Notes: generated by a model not told the origin, from the sequence alone. A DNA stretch of 17,122 nucleotides from an uncultured Pirellulaceae bacterium (GCA_934278005.1 CAKQWG010000066.1:1-17122), one strand, 5' to 3'; positions 1-8,025 are shown, counted from the stretch's first letter. A program made the numbers and translations.

Positions 1-2
1 CG

Positions 3-95
3 ATTCGCAAGCTATTTACTCGCAACGATCTAGTGCTGGACACAGACCAGATCTTTCAAATCGGCCGACAGCTCGAAGTGGCAAGAATGGTTTAG
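3..95 (+). CDS. C-terminal end of an unidentified protein (partial)
   Basis: The window opens inside a plus-strand reading frame that runs from base 3 to a TAG at 93-95, giving the last 30 residues of a protein. It begins IRKLFTRNDLVLDTD and ends GRQLEVARMV. The mix of charged and hydrophobic residues looks like a genuine C-terminus, and the other two forward frames give less protein-like sequence. Thirty residues are too few to name a family, and I recognise none. The gene converges on the receiver gene, with 125 bp between the two stop codons. The short stretch of frame is the main uncertainty. Confidence 0.5.
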   Translation: MRKLFTRNDLVLDTDQIFQIGRQLEVARMV

Positions 96-220
96 GGCGG
101 TTGATCCGTTACAGCCAGCGAGCCCCAGCTCGCGCACGTCTTCACCAGCGATGTGGTTGGCCAAGCCCTGCGGATCCACAGAATCAGAGAATCAGAGATC
201 CAGAGAAGCAGCTCGGGCCT

Positions 221-730
221 TCAGGAGAGTTTGACCCAGTCGCTCTGCTGGGTCAGATGGGCTGCGGGTGGACTGCCAGCCACCCCCGCGCGGCCCGCGG
301 CACCCACGCCCGTCTGGGCCAGTCGCCCATGAGCGACGTGGGGTAACCATAGCGACTTCTCGACCAGCTCGATCAACTCGTGGGGATCGACCGGTTTGAG
401 CAGACAGAACACCCCGCCATGGGCCGACAACCGCGGTAGCCAGTGGCTCGATATCTCCGGCACTAAGAAGATGACCGGAACGTCGCGAGCGATTTCTGGT
501 CCGCGCAATTTGGCAGCAAAAGCGCACCCACTGTCCAAGGCCTCGATGGACAACACGATTACATCGAACTGGCCCTCGGCAATTGAGCGCAGGGCCATCT
601 CTTCATTGCGCGCCAACACAGCTCGGTGTCCTTGCATGTCCATAACGGCCCCCATGGCAGTTAGCATCAAAGGGTCGCTGTCGATCAAAAGAACCGTCGA
701 CGCGGCAGCATCCATGCGCAAGAAAGTCAT
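221..730 (-). CDS. Stand-alone response-regulator receiver protein lacking the phospho-acceptor Asp
   Basis: A 169-residue protein with one receiver (REC) domain at about residues 12-127 and a short Gly/Ala-rich tail with no output domain. The acidic pocket is present (LLIDSDPL, D17 and D19), as is the conserved Lys-Pro after strand 5 (LLKPVDP, K112). At the end of strand 3, where CheY has its phosphorylated Asp57, this protein reads FDVIVLSIEAL, with Ser61 (codon TCC on the minus strand). The Thr/Ser of strand 4 is also replaced (FLVPE, V90). The fold is therefore receiver-like, but classical Asp phosphorylation looks impossible; family knowledge would class it as a pseudo-receiver that signals by protein contact. 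The start at 730 is supported by GAGGAG eight bases upstream. It lies 86 bp downstream of cysE on the same strand. No partner kinase gene is in the window. Confidence 0.8.
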   Translation of the reverse strand: MTFLRMDAAASTVLLIDSDPLMLTAMGAVMDMQGHRAVLARNEEMALRSIAEGQFDVIVLSIEALDSGCAFAAKLRGPEIARDVPVIFLVPEISSHWLPRLSAHGGVFCLLKPVDPHELIELVEKSLWLPHVAHGRLAQTGVGAAGRAGVAGSPPAAHLTQQSDWVKLS

Positions 731-816
731 CGTCGCTGCTCCTCAGTATGAGTTGGTGAAAGCCTCATTGCGTGCGAGCCCATACATACGCTATCAAAAG
801 AGCGTTAGTGTAAGTG

Positions 817-1785
817 CTAGATCTGGTAGTTGACTTCGGGCTTCATGTCATCCGGTAGACTGCCACGCAAACGCAAGTTGGGTTTTTCCAAAACGACGGT
901 GGTATGCGGCGCTACGGTACTGGTGATCCACACGCTCGAACCAATCGTGCTATCGTGCCCCACGACGGTGCGTCCACCGAGAATAGTCGCATTGGCGTAG
1001 ATCACCACGCGATCCTCGATGGTGGGATGGCGTTTTTGTCCACGTATCAACTGCCCATCTTTATCCGTAGGGAAGCTGAGCGCACCGAGCGTGACCCCTT
1101 GGTAAATTTTGACATTCGATCCAATGTCGCACGTTTCGCCGATCACGACCCCCGTCCCGTGGTCGATGAAGAAATAATCGCCGATCGTGGCTCCCGGGTG
1201 AATGTCGATGCCGGTATCGCGATGAGCCCACTCGGTCATCATCCGCGGAATGAAGGGAACTCCCAGACGCCTCAATTCGTTGGCGATGCGATAGATCGTG
1301 ATGGCTTCCAGGCCCGGGTAGCAGAAGATGACTTCGTCGCGACTGCTAACAGCCGGGTCACCGTCAAAGGCCGCTTCCACGTCTGTTGCCAACACGCGCC
1401 GCAGCTTGGGTACCTGCTCCAAGAAACGAATGGCGATGGCTTGACCTTTGGCCTCGTAGTCGAACTGGTTCTCACAGTCGGTGGCACGATTGTGGACCCG
1501 ATCGTCGTGGTGCAGGGCTCGGCCAACCTGTGTCGTCAGTTTATCGTGCAAACGGTCGACCAGCTCGCCCACATGGTACATCACGTTGCCGACGTGCAAG
1601 CCCTCGCGACGGCGGAAGCCGGGATAGATTATGTCCTTTAAATCGTCGAGTATCGAGACGACCTCTTGATATTTGGGCAGCGGACAATGGCCCAGGTGAT
1701 TGATGCGATCGTTATCGCTGTACGAGGCCAGGATCTTTTCAGTGAGCGAGGGGAGTTGCTCTTTAAGTCGAAAATCGGTTGCCAT
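817..1785 (-). CDS. cysE: Serine O-acetyltransferase
   Basis: Transfers acetyl from acetyl-CoA to L-serine to give O-acetylserine, the first step of cysteine synthesis, in the cytoplasm. The 322-residue protein has an alpha-helical N-terminal part (about 1-185), then a left-handed beta-helix of hexapeptide repeats (about 190-300). The signature [12 protein letters not shown]...[12 protein letters not shown] contains the residues equivalent to the catalytic Asp143 and His158 of E. coli CysE (here D194 and H209). KRHPTIED (251-258) matches the acetyl-CoA-side loop with its conserved His. It is longer at the N-terminus than E. coli CysE (273 residues), as in the longer EpsC-type enzymes of some bacteria. 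GGAGA precedes the ATG at 1785. The usual partner cysK is not in the window. Other hexapeptide acyltransferases share the fold, but the two catalytic motifs make the assignment firm. Confidence 0.93.
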   Translation of the reverse strand: MATDFRLKEQLPSLTEKILASYSDNDRINHLGHCPLPKYQEVVSILDDLKDIIYPGFRRREGLHVGNVMYHVGELVDRLHDKLTTQVGRALHHDDRVHNRATDCENQFDYEAKGQAIAIRFLEQVPKLRRVLATDVEAAFDGDPAVSSRDEVIFCYPGLEAITIYRIANELRRLGVPFIPRMMTEWAHRDTGIDIHPGATIGDYFFIDHGTGVVIGETCDIGSNVKIYQGVTLGALSFPTDKDGQLIRGQKRHPTIEDRVVIYANATILGGRTVVGHDSTIGSSVWITSTVAPHTTVVLEKPNLRLRGSLPDDMKPEVNYQI

Positions 1786-1867
1786 GGCTCTCCGTCTTAC
1801 TTCTTCGCCGTTCCCACCCCAGTGTGTGATGCCGACGCGGTGTTAAATTCCCGTCAAGCCAACTATT

Positions 1868-2377
1868 CTACCCAGACTTTCGAAATCTGTGCGAGGGCTG
1901 CCTCAGTACATAGGCACCCTCTGAGCTGACGGCCAGAGTCACGTCGACGGCCTGTCCCATCCCGTTGGTGCCCGGTAGGTCAGGAGCTTCGCGCCCAGCT
2001 TGAGCGGCGAGCGAGCTTAGGCGGTCGAGCCAATCGCTGTCGCCGTACAGCAGATCGACGATCTGCTCGGAATTCTGACCAACCACATTTGCGATCGGAT
2101 CGCCATTGTCAGACAACTGAAACTGCATTTCGTAAGGTCCTGTGACTCCCTGCCCAGCCAGCCACCCGCGGAACTGCTCGGAAAAAGCGGCCAGCTTGTT
2201 CTCCAGCGTTTCCGGCACAGCCATGGCACTGGCCGCGTCGACCGTCTGCTCGCCGAACTGCGCAAAAGTTTTTAGAAAGCTCTGCCCCGCGTCTTGTGCG
2301 GCCTGCGCAACGGTTTGCAGCGTTTGGCCCGCCGCCGGCAGGGCGAAGGAGGCTATAAGTGAATTGAACTGCAACAT
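1868..2377 (-). CDS. Uncharacterised small protein
   Basis: A 169-residue protein I do not recognise. The first 60 residues are rich in Ala, Gln and Thr and look amphipathic helical (LQTVAQAAQDAGQSFLKTFA). The middle has a more folded-looking stretch (YEMQFQLSDNGDPIANVVG, then EQIVDLLYGDSDWLDRLSSL). The tail from about 130 is Gly-rich and probably flexible. There is no clear cleavable signal peptide, membrane helix or metal motif. The ATG at 2377 has no good Shine-Dalgarno sequence, so the start is uncertain. It lies 82 bp upstream of cysE on the same strand and may be co-transcribed with it. Codon pattern and the lack of stops favour a real gene. A secreted or flagellum-associated role would be speculation. 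Confidence 0.6.
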   Translation of the reverse strand: MLQFNSLIASFALPAAGQTLQTVAQAAQDAGQSFLKTFAQFGEQTVDAASAMAVPETLENKLAAFSEQFRGWLAGQGVTGPYEMQFQLSDNGDPIANVVGQNSEQIVDLLYGDSDWLDRLSSLAAQAGREAPDLPGTNGMGQAVDVTLAVSSEGAYVLRQPSHRFRKSG

Positions 2378-2599
2378 CGGGTACCCATGCGAAGGACGTA
2401 GTCTCCATAGAGTATCGTCACTTACGGGACAGCATATCTACCCACAAATTGTCGACTGTTCGTTTTTTTTGAACTGCGCCGTGCGATAGCCTTCGGCAGA
2501 GTCATTGCTTGCAATCCACTGAGATCTCAAGAGAGCCGACTCGTAGGCGTGCCTCGCTGATGCACGCGCGTCCTGACGACACTTGCATAACTTGAGTAA

Positions 2600-3595
2600 T
2601 TACTCCTTTTTCTGAAAGACCGACTCGGCCTCAAACAAATCTTCATCGATCAATAGATGTGCCAGGTCGTTCGACTCGATCAGATTTTCCGAGAAGCTTT
2701 CGTCGCCCAATTTATCGTTAATGCTGAACCATTGGAACTCGGCGGTCTTGTCGACTTCGTAGCGAATCGGCTTACCGTCGATCAATTCCACCTTAGCTTC
2801 AGTCCCGACAATACGTATCGGAACGTAAACACCATCCGCGTCCTTCCACTCGACACTCTCGCGGCATATTGGATAGGCAACTCTCTTTCCGTCGATCTCG
2901 CGACGAATTTCATCGTAATAATTGGTAGCTACCAACGCACTAGTGTCGAATGTCCACTCGTTGTAGCTCCAGTCGGCGATTGCGTTGCCAATAGGCGTCT
3001 CGCGAAAGAGCTTCAGCCGATCCGGGCCGGCGGGGAGCGTTTGAAAACCTTGGACCGCTTTGGATGCGGCAAGCGTCTGTGCAAAGGAAGAATGCGTCGC
3101 AGAGGCTCTAGGGAAGCTGGTCAAACCGACGTACCGGACATCTACCATTTCCAGATGCTCAAGCGCATCGGGCATGCCTACTGGCACTTTCCTCATTTTT
3201 CCGTCGAATCGATTTTCGAAGGCTCGCTCGCTGGTGGCGGCACCTCCCAAGAGTAGAACCTGACGGGATTCTTCGGCCGAAACCTCTTTGTCCAATTGGC
3301 GACGCTCAACGCTCTTCATCGCCAGCAACTTACGAGCTGTGAAATCGACTCGCAGTCGCCACAGAATTTTGTGCCGAATGTAACGCTCTGGAGCCACATC
3401 GTGAAAAGCCTCGTAGCGGATCAACACGTCAAACGATTTCAAAGCGTCGGCATTAATCATTTGGGCATGTAAGTACGAGGAGGCTTGCCGGTCGTGCTCC
3501 GTTTGCCCCTCTCGGCCTTCTTCAGCGAACCGCTCGCCGCCAGAGACGGGATAAGTGATCGCACTCAGTAACACTACCAATTTCCAGTTTATCAT
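2600..3595 (-). CDS. Secreted or exported protein of unknown function
   Basis: A 331-residue protein beginning MINWKLVVLLSAITYPVSGG, a short basic N-terminus and hydrophobic stretch that fit a Sec signal peptide. The start at 3595 is well set by a perfect AGGAGG six bases upstream. The mature part is charged and mostly predicted-beta in feel, with segments such as FDVLIRYEAFHDVAPERYI (about 55-73) and VEWKDADGVYVPIRIVG (about 248-264). The latter resembles the pattern of many planctomycete periplasmic proteins that compare a measured value with a wild-card beta sheet, loosely LolA-like. That similarity is an impression, not an identification. It follows the DUF1573-like gene on the same strand after a 109-bp gap, so the two may form one unit. 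Both look lower in G+C than fliD. Confidence 0.72.
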   Translation of the reverse strand: MINWKLVVLLSAITYPVSGGERFAEEGREGQTEHDRQASSYLHAQMINADALKSFDVLIRYEAFHDVAPERYIRHKILWRLRVDFTARKLLAMKSVERRQLDKEVSAEESRQVLLLGGAATSERAFENRFDGKMRKVPVGMPDALEHLEMVDVRYVGLTSFPRASATHSSFAQTLAASKAVQGFQTLPAGPDRLKLFRETPIGNAIADWSYNEWTFDTSALVATNYYDEIRREIDGKRVAYPICRESVEWKDADGVYVPIRIVGTEAKVELIDGKPIRYEVDKTAEFQWFSINDKLGDESFSENLIESNDLAHLLIDEDLFEAESVFQKKE

Positions 3596-3704
3596 TGACC
3601 GCCTCCTGTAAGTGGCCCGAGCGAATTCGCCTTCCTAGAACCACGCATCATGAGCTCCATTTCGTCGTGGAAAGGGTGATGAGAAACACAACTTCAATAC
3701 GTTT

Positions 3705-4778
3705 CTACCGATGACTTTCGAACACAACTGGAAGTGTCAGGCTCGCTCTAAGGCTGCCACTCAAAACCCGACCACTGATCTCGCGTGGCCTAATAATCTT
3801 CTCGTCCGGTTCAGAAGCTGAAGGATCGGGACGCCAGCTGAAACGTAGACGGTAGATGTTGGTTGCAATCTCCTTCTTGATGCAATGCAATTCCCCTTGC
3901 TCGACCCACCATTCCAAATCGACGTCACGACCTTGGCTCTCCGAAGGTTTGTCGGTGGCTGTTGAAACTAAGCGTAGGATCCCATTCGCCTCATAGACCT
4001 CTTCCTCCGCATCCGTCTTTGTGAATCTCAGGATGGACGGAGCAATGGTACACGGCTGGTCAATTTCAATTACAAGAGTGATTTCAGAAAGCTCTCCGCT
4101 CGTGGGATGCCTCATCCAAACCCGCCCAATCAAACTTTTCGAACGGGTTGGGTCGATGGCTAGGGTGCAATCGAGCCATTGCGCTGCCTCGCTTTCCTTA
4201 AGGGCAACCTTTAAGTCTTTAAGCGAATCTGCTTGGCTGATCTCGATTTGTCCAAGTTCAACCGGCTTGGTAACCAACACCGGAATTCGAAAAGTGTGGC
4301 TTTTTGCGCCGATGGATGCGGTGGTGTGGTGAGTCAGTACATTTTTAAACGAGACCAAGCCGGCAATGTCATAAGTGACATAAACCTCTATCCCCTCCGA
4401 TCCGCTTTCGCCATAGAAAATAGTAAATGACAATATCTCCTGTGGAGTCTTCGAATTGCGTGGCACATCTACGGAAAGTGCGAGGTCCAGCGAACCTCGA
4501 GCTGGGATTTCCGCCCCCCCCGATATCACGCGAACGCAGTTACATGTCGTTTGCACTCTCAATACTGGAAAGCTAAAGTCTGAATCGTTCACCAATCTCA
4601 ATGTGATCTCCACGGTCTTACCCGCTTGCAATGCCCCGAGGTCCGCATTGGCAACTAGCGTTGGGCCGCGTTCCTCGATCAATGCGCGCTTGACAATAGG
4701 CTCCGACTTCTCTTCGGGCATAGCCATCACGGGACAGGCCGCGCATGAAAACCAAAGAACCCCAAAGAAACGAATCAA
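3705..4778 (-). CDS. Secreted DUF1573-like protein, probable TTG start
   Basis: A protein of 357 residues if translation begins at the TTG at 4778-4776, or 388 from an ATG at 4871. The TTG is preferred because AGGAG lies nine bases upstream and the protein then begins with a compact signal peptide (MIRFFGVLWF, then SCAACPVMAMPEE). The upstream ATG has no Shine-Dalgarno sequence and would bury that hydrophobic segment at residues 32-50. After cleavage comes a DUF1573-type beta-sandwich: ITLRLVNDSDFSFPVLRVQ, then TTCNCVRVISGG with the Cys-x-Cys pair (79 and 81 from the TTG), then EIPARGSLDLALSVDVP. Family knowledge places DUF1573 proteins outside the cytoplasmic membrane, often in planctomycetes, with no agreed function. 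The C-terminal two thirds look beta-rich and carry no motif I recognise. Confidence 0.75.
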   Translation of the reverse strand: MIRFFGVLWFSCAACPVMAMPEEKSEPIVKRALIEERGPTLVANADLGALQAGKTVEITLRLVNDSDFSFPVLRVQTTCNCVRVISGGAEIPARGSLDLALSVDVPRNSKTPQEILSFTIFYGESGSEGIEVYVTYDIAGLVSFKNVLTHHTTASIGAKSHTFRIPVLVTKPVELGQIEISQADSLKDLKVALKESEAAQWLDCTLAIDPTRSKSLIGRVWMRHPTSGELSEITLVIEIDQPCTIAPSILRFTKTDAEEEVYEANGILRLVSTATDKPSESQGRDVDLEWWVEQGELHCIKKEIATNIYRLRFSWRPDPSASEPDEKIIRPREISGRVLSGSLRASLTLPVVFESHR

Positions 4779-4787
4779 CGTGACGAT

Positions 4788-4792
4788 CTCCT
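4788..4792 (-). promoter_or_regulatory. Ribosome binding site supporting a TTG start
   Basis: On the minus strand AGGAG is followed by nine bases and TTG at 4778-4776, the first codon of a sequence that reads as a signal peptide. No comparable site precedes the in-frame ATG at 4871. This is the main reason for shortening the DUF1573-like protein. Confidence 0.6.
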
Positions 4793-5061
4793 GGAAGAAA
4801 TTGGTAGACGACCGCGCTAGATGCGTCCCCGAACAATGAGCCCGACGCTGCAAGGCGACCGAATTGGTCATTTGGTAGGGTGGCTAACGAACTATGGAAG
4901 GTCTGGAGCCAGCATGATTAAATCAATCCGCTGTTGAAAGTCAAGTTTTTTCTCCAAAGAATGTGGAACTTCATTCGTTTCTCTTGCCCAAATACCACGT
5001 GCCGCGAGCCTACTTGCAATCAGTTCGCTTCGCCAAATAAAAAACACTGCGACGCCGAAAT

Positions 5062-7788
5062 CTAACGACCCATCGGCGGTATAATCTGCATTTGATTTAG
5101 GGCGGTCAAATTCGTTTGCAGCTTGGCAATGGCGGATTCCATATTGTAAAACTGCTTGAGCATCCTCTCGCGCTGCTTATCCAAACGCGCATTCATCATC
5201 TCGACGCGGCCACCGCTCTGCTCGATCTTGGCCTGAATGGCGTTGGAGTTGCTAAGCAGCGCCCCACCTTTGATACCGGCCAAGCTATCGGCCAAGGATT
5301 TAGCTTTGGCCGCAAACCCCGTCTGCTCCTTAGTAAAAAATTCCTGGACGGCGGCTGGGTCGGCGTTCAGGGCAGCTTTGAATTTATTCTGATCGAATTC
5401 GAGCTTGCCTTTGTCGTTGAGGCTGATGCCCAGTTGATTCAGCGACTTGATCGGGCCCGCGCCGACATGCGTGCCAGAAAAGAAGCGGCCATAAGCCATG
5501 TCCACGCGCAGCGCAGAGCTCTTGCCAAACAACACCCCCACGGTATTGCTCGCGCTGTCGAACTTCGTCACCTCGTCCAGCTTGATGCGGAGCTTGTTGA
5601 ACTGCTCGACAAACGCGCTGACCTGCTTGCCGATATTCTCCGTGTTCTCGGCTACCGTTACAGTCACCGGCGCGGTCGACGCCTCGCCGACCGTGAACTC
5701 GACATCCGCAACGACATCTCTAAAAGTGTTGGTCGAGGATGAGACCAGCACGCCGCCGCTGGTCTCATTAGCTCCGAAGGCCAGCAGCGCATCGCGAGCT
5801 CGGGCCGTCTCGGAGAAGCCCAGCCCGACCTCGCCTCCGAGCGTCACTCGCCCCTGTTGGCCAGAGTTGCGGCTGTTGAGCTGCAGACGTGAGCCAACGC
5901 CGGCGCTGACATTTAATAAGCTGGCGTTGACCGGCCCATGTGGCAAAGCGTTGATCTGCTCCACCAGCTCGCTGACGCTGGTCTCAGCGGTGGTCGCGAT
6001 GCGAATCGTGCGCGACCCATCCAATCCCGAAACGGCCACACCGGCTGACGTCTGCTCGCTGGCGGTGCCGGCAATCCCCAACTGCAGGGCCGATTTTCCA
6101 CTGCCCACATCCGATACGCTGAGCGTACCGGTGCCACCCGCCGTGTCGACGAGCAGCATGCCATCGCCGGCGTCGTTAATTCGCGCTTCAACACCGATGC
6201 CCAATCCGTTTATCGCATCGATCACATCGCCCAGCGTTTTAGGTTGCACCGAGCTAAGGCTCAGTGCAGAACTACTGCCACTTGAGTCCGTCAACTTAAA
6301 CGAACCGAGCGCCAGACCTTGGCCCTGGTTCCAATCCTTGATCTGCGTATTGCGCGAGATGAACTGCCGGGCCAGCGATCCACTGTCGAGGCTGCTGCTC
6401 TCAACCGACCCCTCGATCTTCAGTCGCGTAGCAGAGTTGCTCCCATCCGCATTGCTGATTGCTAAGGGTCCCGTAGTTGCGCCGCTGTTGTCGACGAGCT
6501 CAATACCGGTCCTCGTGCGATTGAGCTGGGCCTTGACGCCAATCGGCGCCGCGTTGATCGCGTCGATAACATCGTTCAACGTGGACGTGCCCGACAAGTC
6601 GATCGTCGCGCTGCTGCCGCTGCGATCGGTGATCGCAATCTGCCCAAGCGGCCCGAGTCCGTTGCCACCACCTAGACTCGACAGAAGTGTGTCGCTCAGG
6701 CCGGACACCAACCGATCTCCGCTGATCACACCGGCCGTGGATGTATTGTCGAGTCCAAGTTGGCTAGCCAGTGTGCCATTTGGACTGGTGACGGCAAAGG
6801 AACCACTGCCGACGGTCAAATCGCTAACCTCTAGCGATCTACCGTCGCTGGCAATGCGAGCCGTGAACTTGCCGCTGCCTGCCGCATTGAGTTCATCGAT
6901 GAGCTGCCCCAAGCTGGAACTGTTCGCTTTCAGAGCGCTGCTGAAGTCGATCGATGAACCGTCCTGCAAACTGAACTTCAAAGCGGGACCGCTGCTGGGT
7001 AGCTCGACTCCGCGGCCGTCGAGCAAGCTCTGCAGTGGAGTGGCGTGGCTGAGCCGCACCACACTGTTGCCCACCGCCGAATTCGAGTTGGCCGAGATGC
7101 CCGACAGGCCTAGATCCGACGCCGTCGTGCCACCGTTAACCTCGCTAACGGAAAGATTGCCCGACGTGCTGCCGGAGATGTCTTTCAATACAAAGTGGTC
7201 GCCCTCTACAGCGGCTACCACGCTCAATTTATCCTGCGAGTTGATGGCATCGACCACATCGCTGGCCGTTTGGGCGAAGCGCAGGTCGACGTTTTGACTA
7301 ATGCCGCTGCGGTCGGTAATGCGGATCGAGCCGCGGGCCACACCCTGACCACCGTTGAACTGATCCAGTGAAAGCGACTGGTCGAGAAAACCGCCGGTGT
7401 GAATTACCATCTCGCCAGCGCTCAGCTTTTGCTCGCCCGACGCGACGAGGCTGCTGGTTTGCTGCTGGCTCTGCGCCTGGCGCACCGGAACGAAAGAATA
7501 GCTGCCCGGCTTGGGACTGCCAGTACTGCGAGCGGTCAGGGCCTGGGTGTTGCCGCTGGTAACTGTCGTGGCTGAATACAGGGACGGTTGCCCCAGTCGG
7601 TCGGTGGTGAGCTGCACGCCAACCACCTGAGTCATCAACTCCGTGACCGCCGTTTGTTCTTTCTGCATCGCGTTGATGCGCGACTGCAATCGATCGCGCG
7701 ACAGAGCGTTGAGCTTCATCAACTGGTCGACAGTGCTCTGGATATCCACCCCTGTCACTAGGCCGACGTTGGACTGTATTCTACCCAT
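5062..7788 (-). CDS. fliD: Flagellar filament cap protein FliD (hook-associated protein 2), enlarged by internal repeats
   Basis: FliD caps the growing flagellum outside the cell and helps exported flagellin fold into the filament. The FliD N-terminal domain is at about 8-105 (NVGLVTGVDIQSTVDQLMKL). The FliD C-terminal domain runs from about 665 to the end, including VSAFVEQFNKLRIKLDEVTK, LNQLGISLNDKGKLEFD and a helical, probably coiled-coil tail from 850 (MMNARLDKQRERMLKQFYNM). At 908 residues it is about twice the usual 450-500. The extra length consists of four or five diverged copies of a flagellin_IN-like unit at about 147-231, 258-347, 376-460, 489-574 and 589-652. Their shared core is G(S/Q)hxhTDxSG...DVIDAIN. 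It lies downstream of fliC but beyond that gene's terminator. The ATG at 7788 has only a weak site (AAGAGAAA). The upstream leader carries tandem repeats with alternative ATGs. Confidence 0.95.
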   Translation of the reverse strand: MGRIQSNVGLVTGVDIQSTVDQLMKLNALSRDRLQSRINAMQKEQTAVTELMTQVVGVQLTTDRLGQPSLYSATTVTSGNTQALTARSTGSPKPGSYSFVPVRQAQSQQQTSSLVASGEQKLSAGEMVIHTGGFLDQSLSLDQFNGGQGVARGSIRITDRSGISQNVDLRFAQTASDVVDAINSQDKLSVVAAVEGDHFVLKDISGSTSGNLSVSEVNGGTTASDLGLSGISANSNSAVGNSVVRLSHATPLQSLLDGRGVELPSSGPALKFSLQDGSSIDFSSALKANSSSLGQLIDELNAAGSGKFTARIASDGRSLEVSDLTVGSGSFAVTSPNGTLASQLGLDNTSTAGVISGDRLVSGLSDTLLSSLGGGNGLGPLGQIAITDRSGSSATIDLSGTSTLNDVIDAINAAPIGVKAQLNRTRTGIELVDNSGATTGPLAISNADGSNSATRLKIEGSVESSSLDSGSLARQFISRNTQIKDWNQGQGLALGSFKLTDSSGSSSALSLSSVQPKTLGDVIDAINGLGIGVEARINDAGDGMLLVDTAGGTGTLSVSDVGSGKSALQLGIAGTASEQTSAGVAVSGLDGSRTIRIATTAETSVSELVEQINALPHGPVNASLLNVSAGVGSRLQLNSRNSGQQGRVTLGGEVGLGFSETARARDALLAFGANETSGGVLVSSSTNTFRDVVADVEFTVGEASTAPVTVTVAENTENIGKQVSAFVEQFNKLRIKLDEVTKFDSASNTVGVLFGKSSALRVDMAYGRFFSGTHVGAGPIKSLNQLGISLNDKGKLEFDQNKFKAALNADPAAVQEFFTKEQTGFAAKAKSLADSLAGIKGGALLSNSNAIQAKIEQSGGRVEMMNARLDKQRERMLKQFYNMESAIAKLQTNLTALNQMQIIPPMGR

Positions 7789-7888
7789 GTCTGTGTTTCT
7801 CTTAATTCATGCAGACGCATCTTGCTAGCCTCACGCGCTAGCGCAGGGCCGCATCTTGCTAGCCTCACGCGCTAGCGTAGGGCCCCAT
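7758..7888 (-). other. Tandem upstream mini-ORFs encoded by the fliD leader repeats
   Basis: Read in the direction of fliD, each repeat contains GTGAGGCTAGCAAGATG, a GAGG site eight bases before an ATG. The first ATG (7888) opens MGPYASA and stops at 7865. The second (7854) opens MRPCASA and stops at 7831. In both, the TGA overlaps the GAGG of the next unit. The third ATG (7820) opens a 20-codon frame, out of frame with fliD, that stops at 7758 and overlaps the fliD start at 7788. The arrangement is plain in the sequence. Whether the frames are translated or regulate fliD is unknown; they could be a by-product of a dispersed repeat. Confidence 0.4.
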
Positions 7889-7919
7889 CTTGCTAGCCTC
7901 ACGCGCTAGCGTAGGGCAC
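7818..7919 (-). repeat. Three tandem 34-bp repeats in the fliD leader
   Basis: Three direct copies lie at 7818-7851, 7852-7885 and 7886-7919. On the plus strand each begins CATCTTGCTAGCCTCACG and continues CGCTAGCGTAGGGC. Copy 1 has CGCAGGGC in place of CGTAGGGC, and the last two bases vary. Each copy contains two GCTAGC palindromes seven bases apart, so each can also fold on itself. The array ends 29 bp before the fliD start codon. The near identity suggests recent duplication. I see no further direct copy in the window, but an inverted degenerate copy lies at 7988-8014. Confidence 0.95.
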
Positions 7920-7987
7920 CTCCCCGTTTGTCCCCTACCTCACTGCCCTGGCCAAACCAACGCTGCTGCAGGCGTTTGCCTTCGAGA

Positions 7988-8014
7988 ACCCACGCTAGCG
8001 CGTTGGGCTGGCAA
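7988..8014 (+). repeat. Degenerate inverted copy of the 34-bp leader repeat
   Basis: The plus strand reads ACCCACGCTAGCGCGTTGGG followed by CTGGCAA, which matches the reverse complement of the 34-bp unit (CCCTACGCTAGCGCGTGAGG then CTAGCAA) with a few substitutions. It is opposite in orientation to the three tandem copies about 70 bp away. An inverted, diverged copy is what a dispersed palindromic element of the REP kind would leave. Confidence 0.6.
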
Positions 8015-8025
8015 TTCTGCAGCCG

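Noticed and set aside
118..133. Hairpin GCGAG...CTCGC just after the stop of the left-edge gene
   Set aside because: Only five base pairs and no T-run, so not a credible terminator.
904..1641. A 245-codon plus-strand frame opposite cysE
   Set aside because: Antisense shadow of a well supported serine acetyltransferase gene.
2547..2567. Hairpin GCGTGC...GCACGC after the 2600-3595 gene
   Set aside because: Six base pairs, no T-run on the minus strand; too weak to call a terminator.
5498..7297. A 599-codon frame on the plus strand opposite fliD
   Set aside because: It is the antisense shadow of fliD, with Ser/Leu/Pro-rich composition typical of a reversed frame and no ribosome site; fliD itself is certain.
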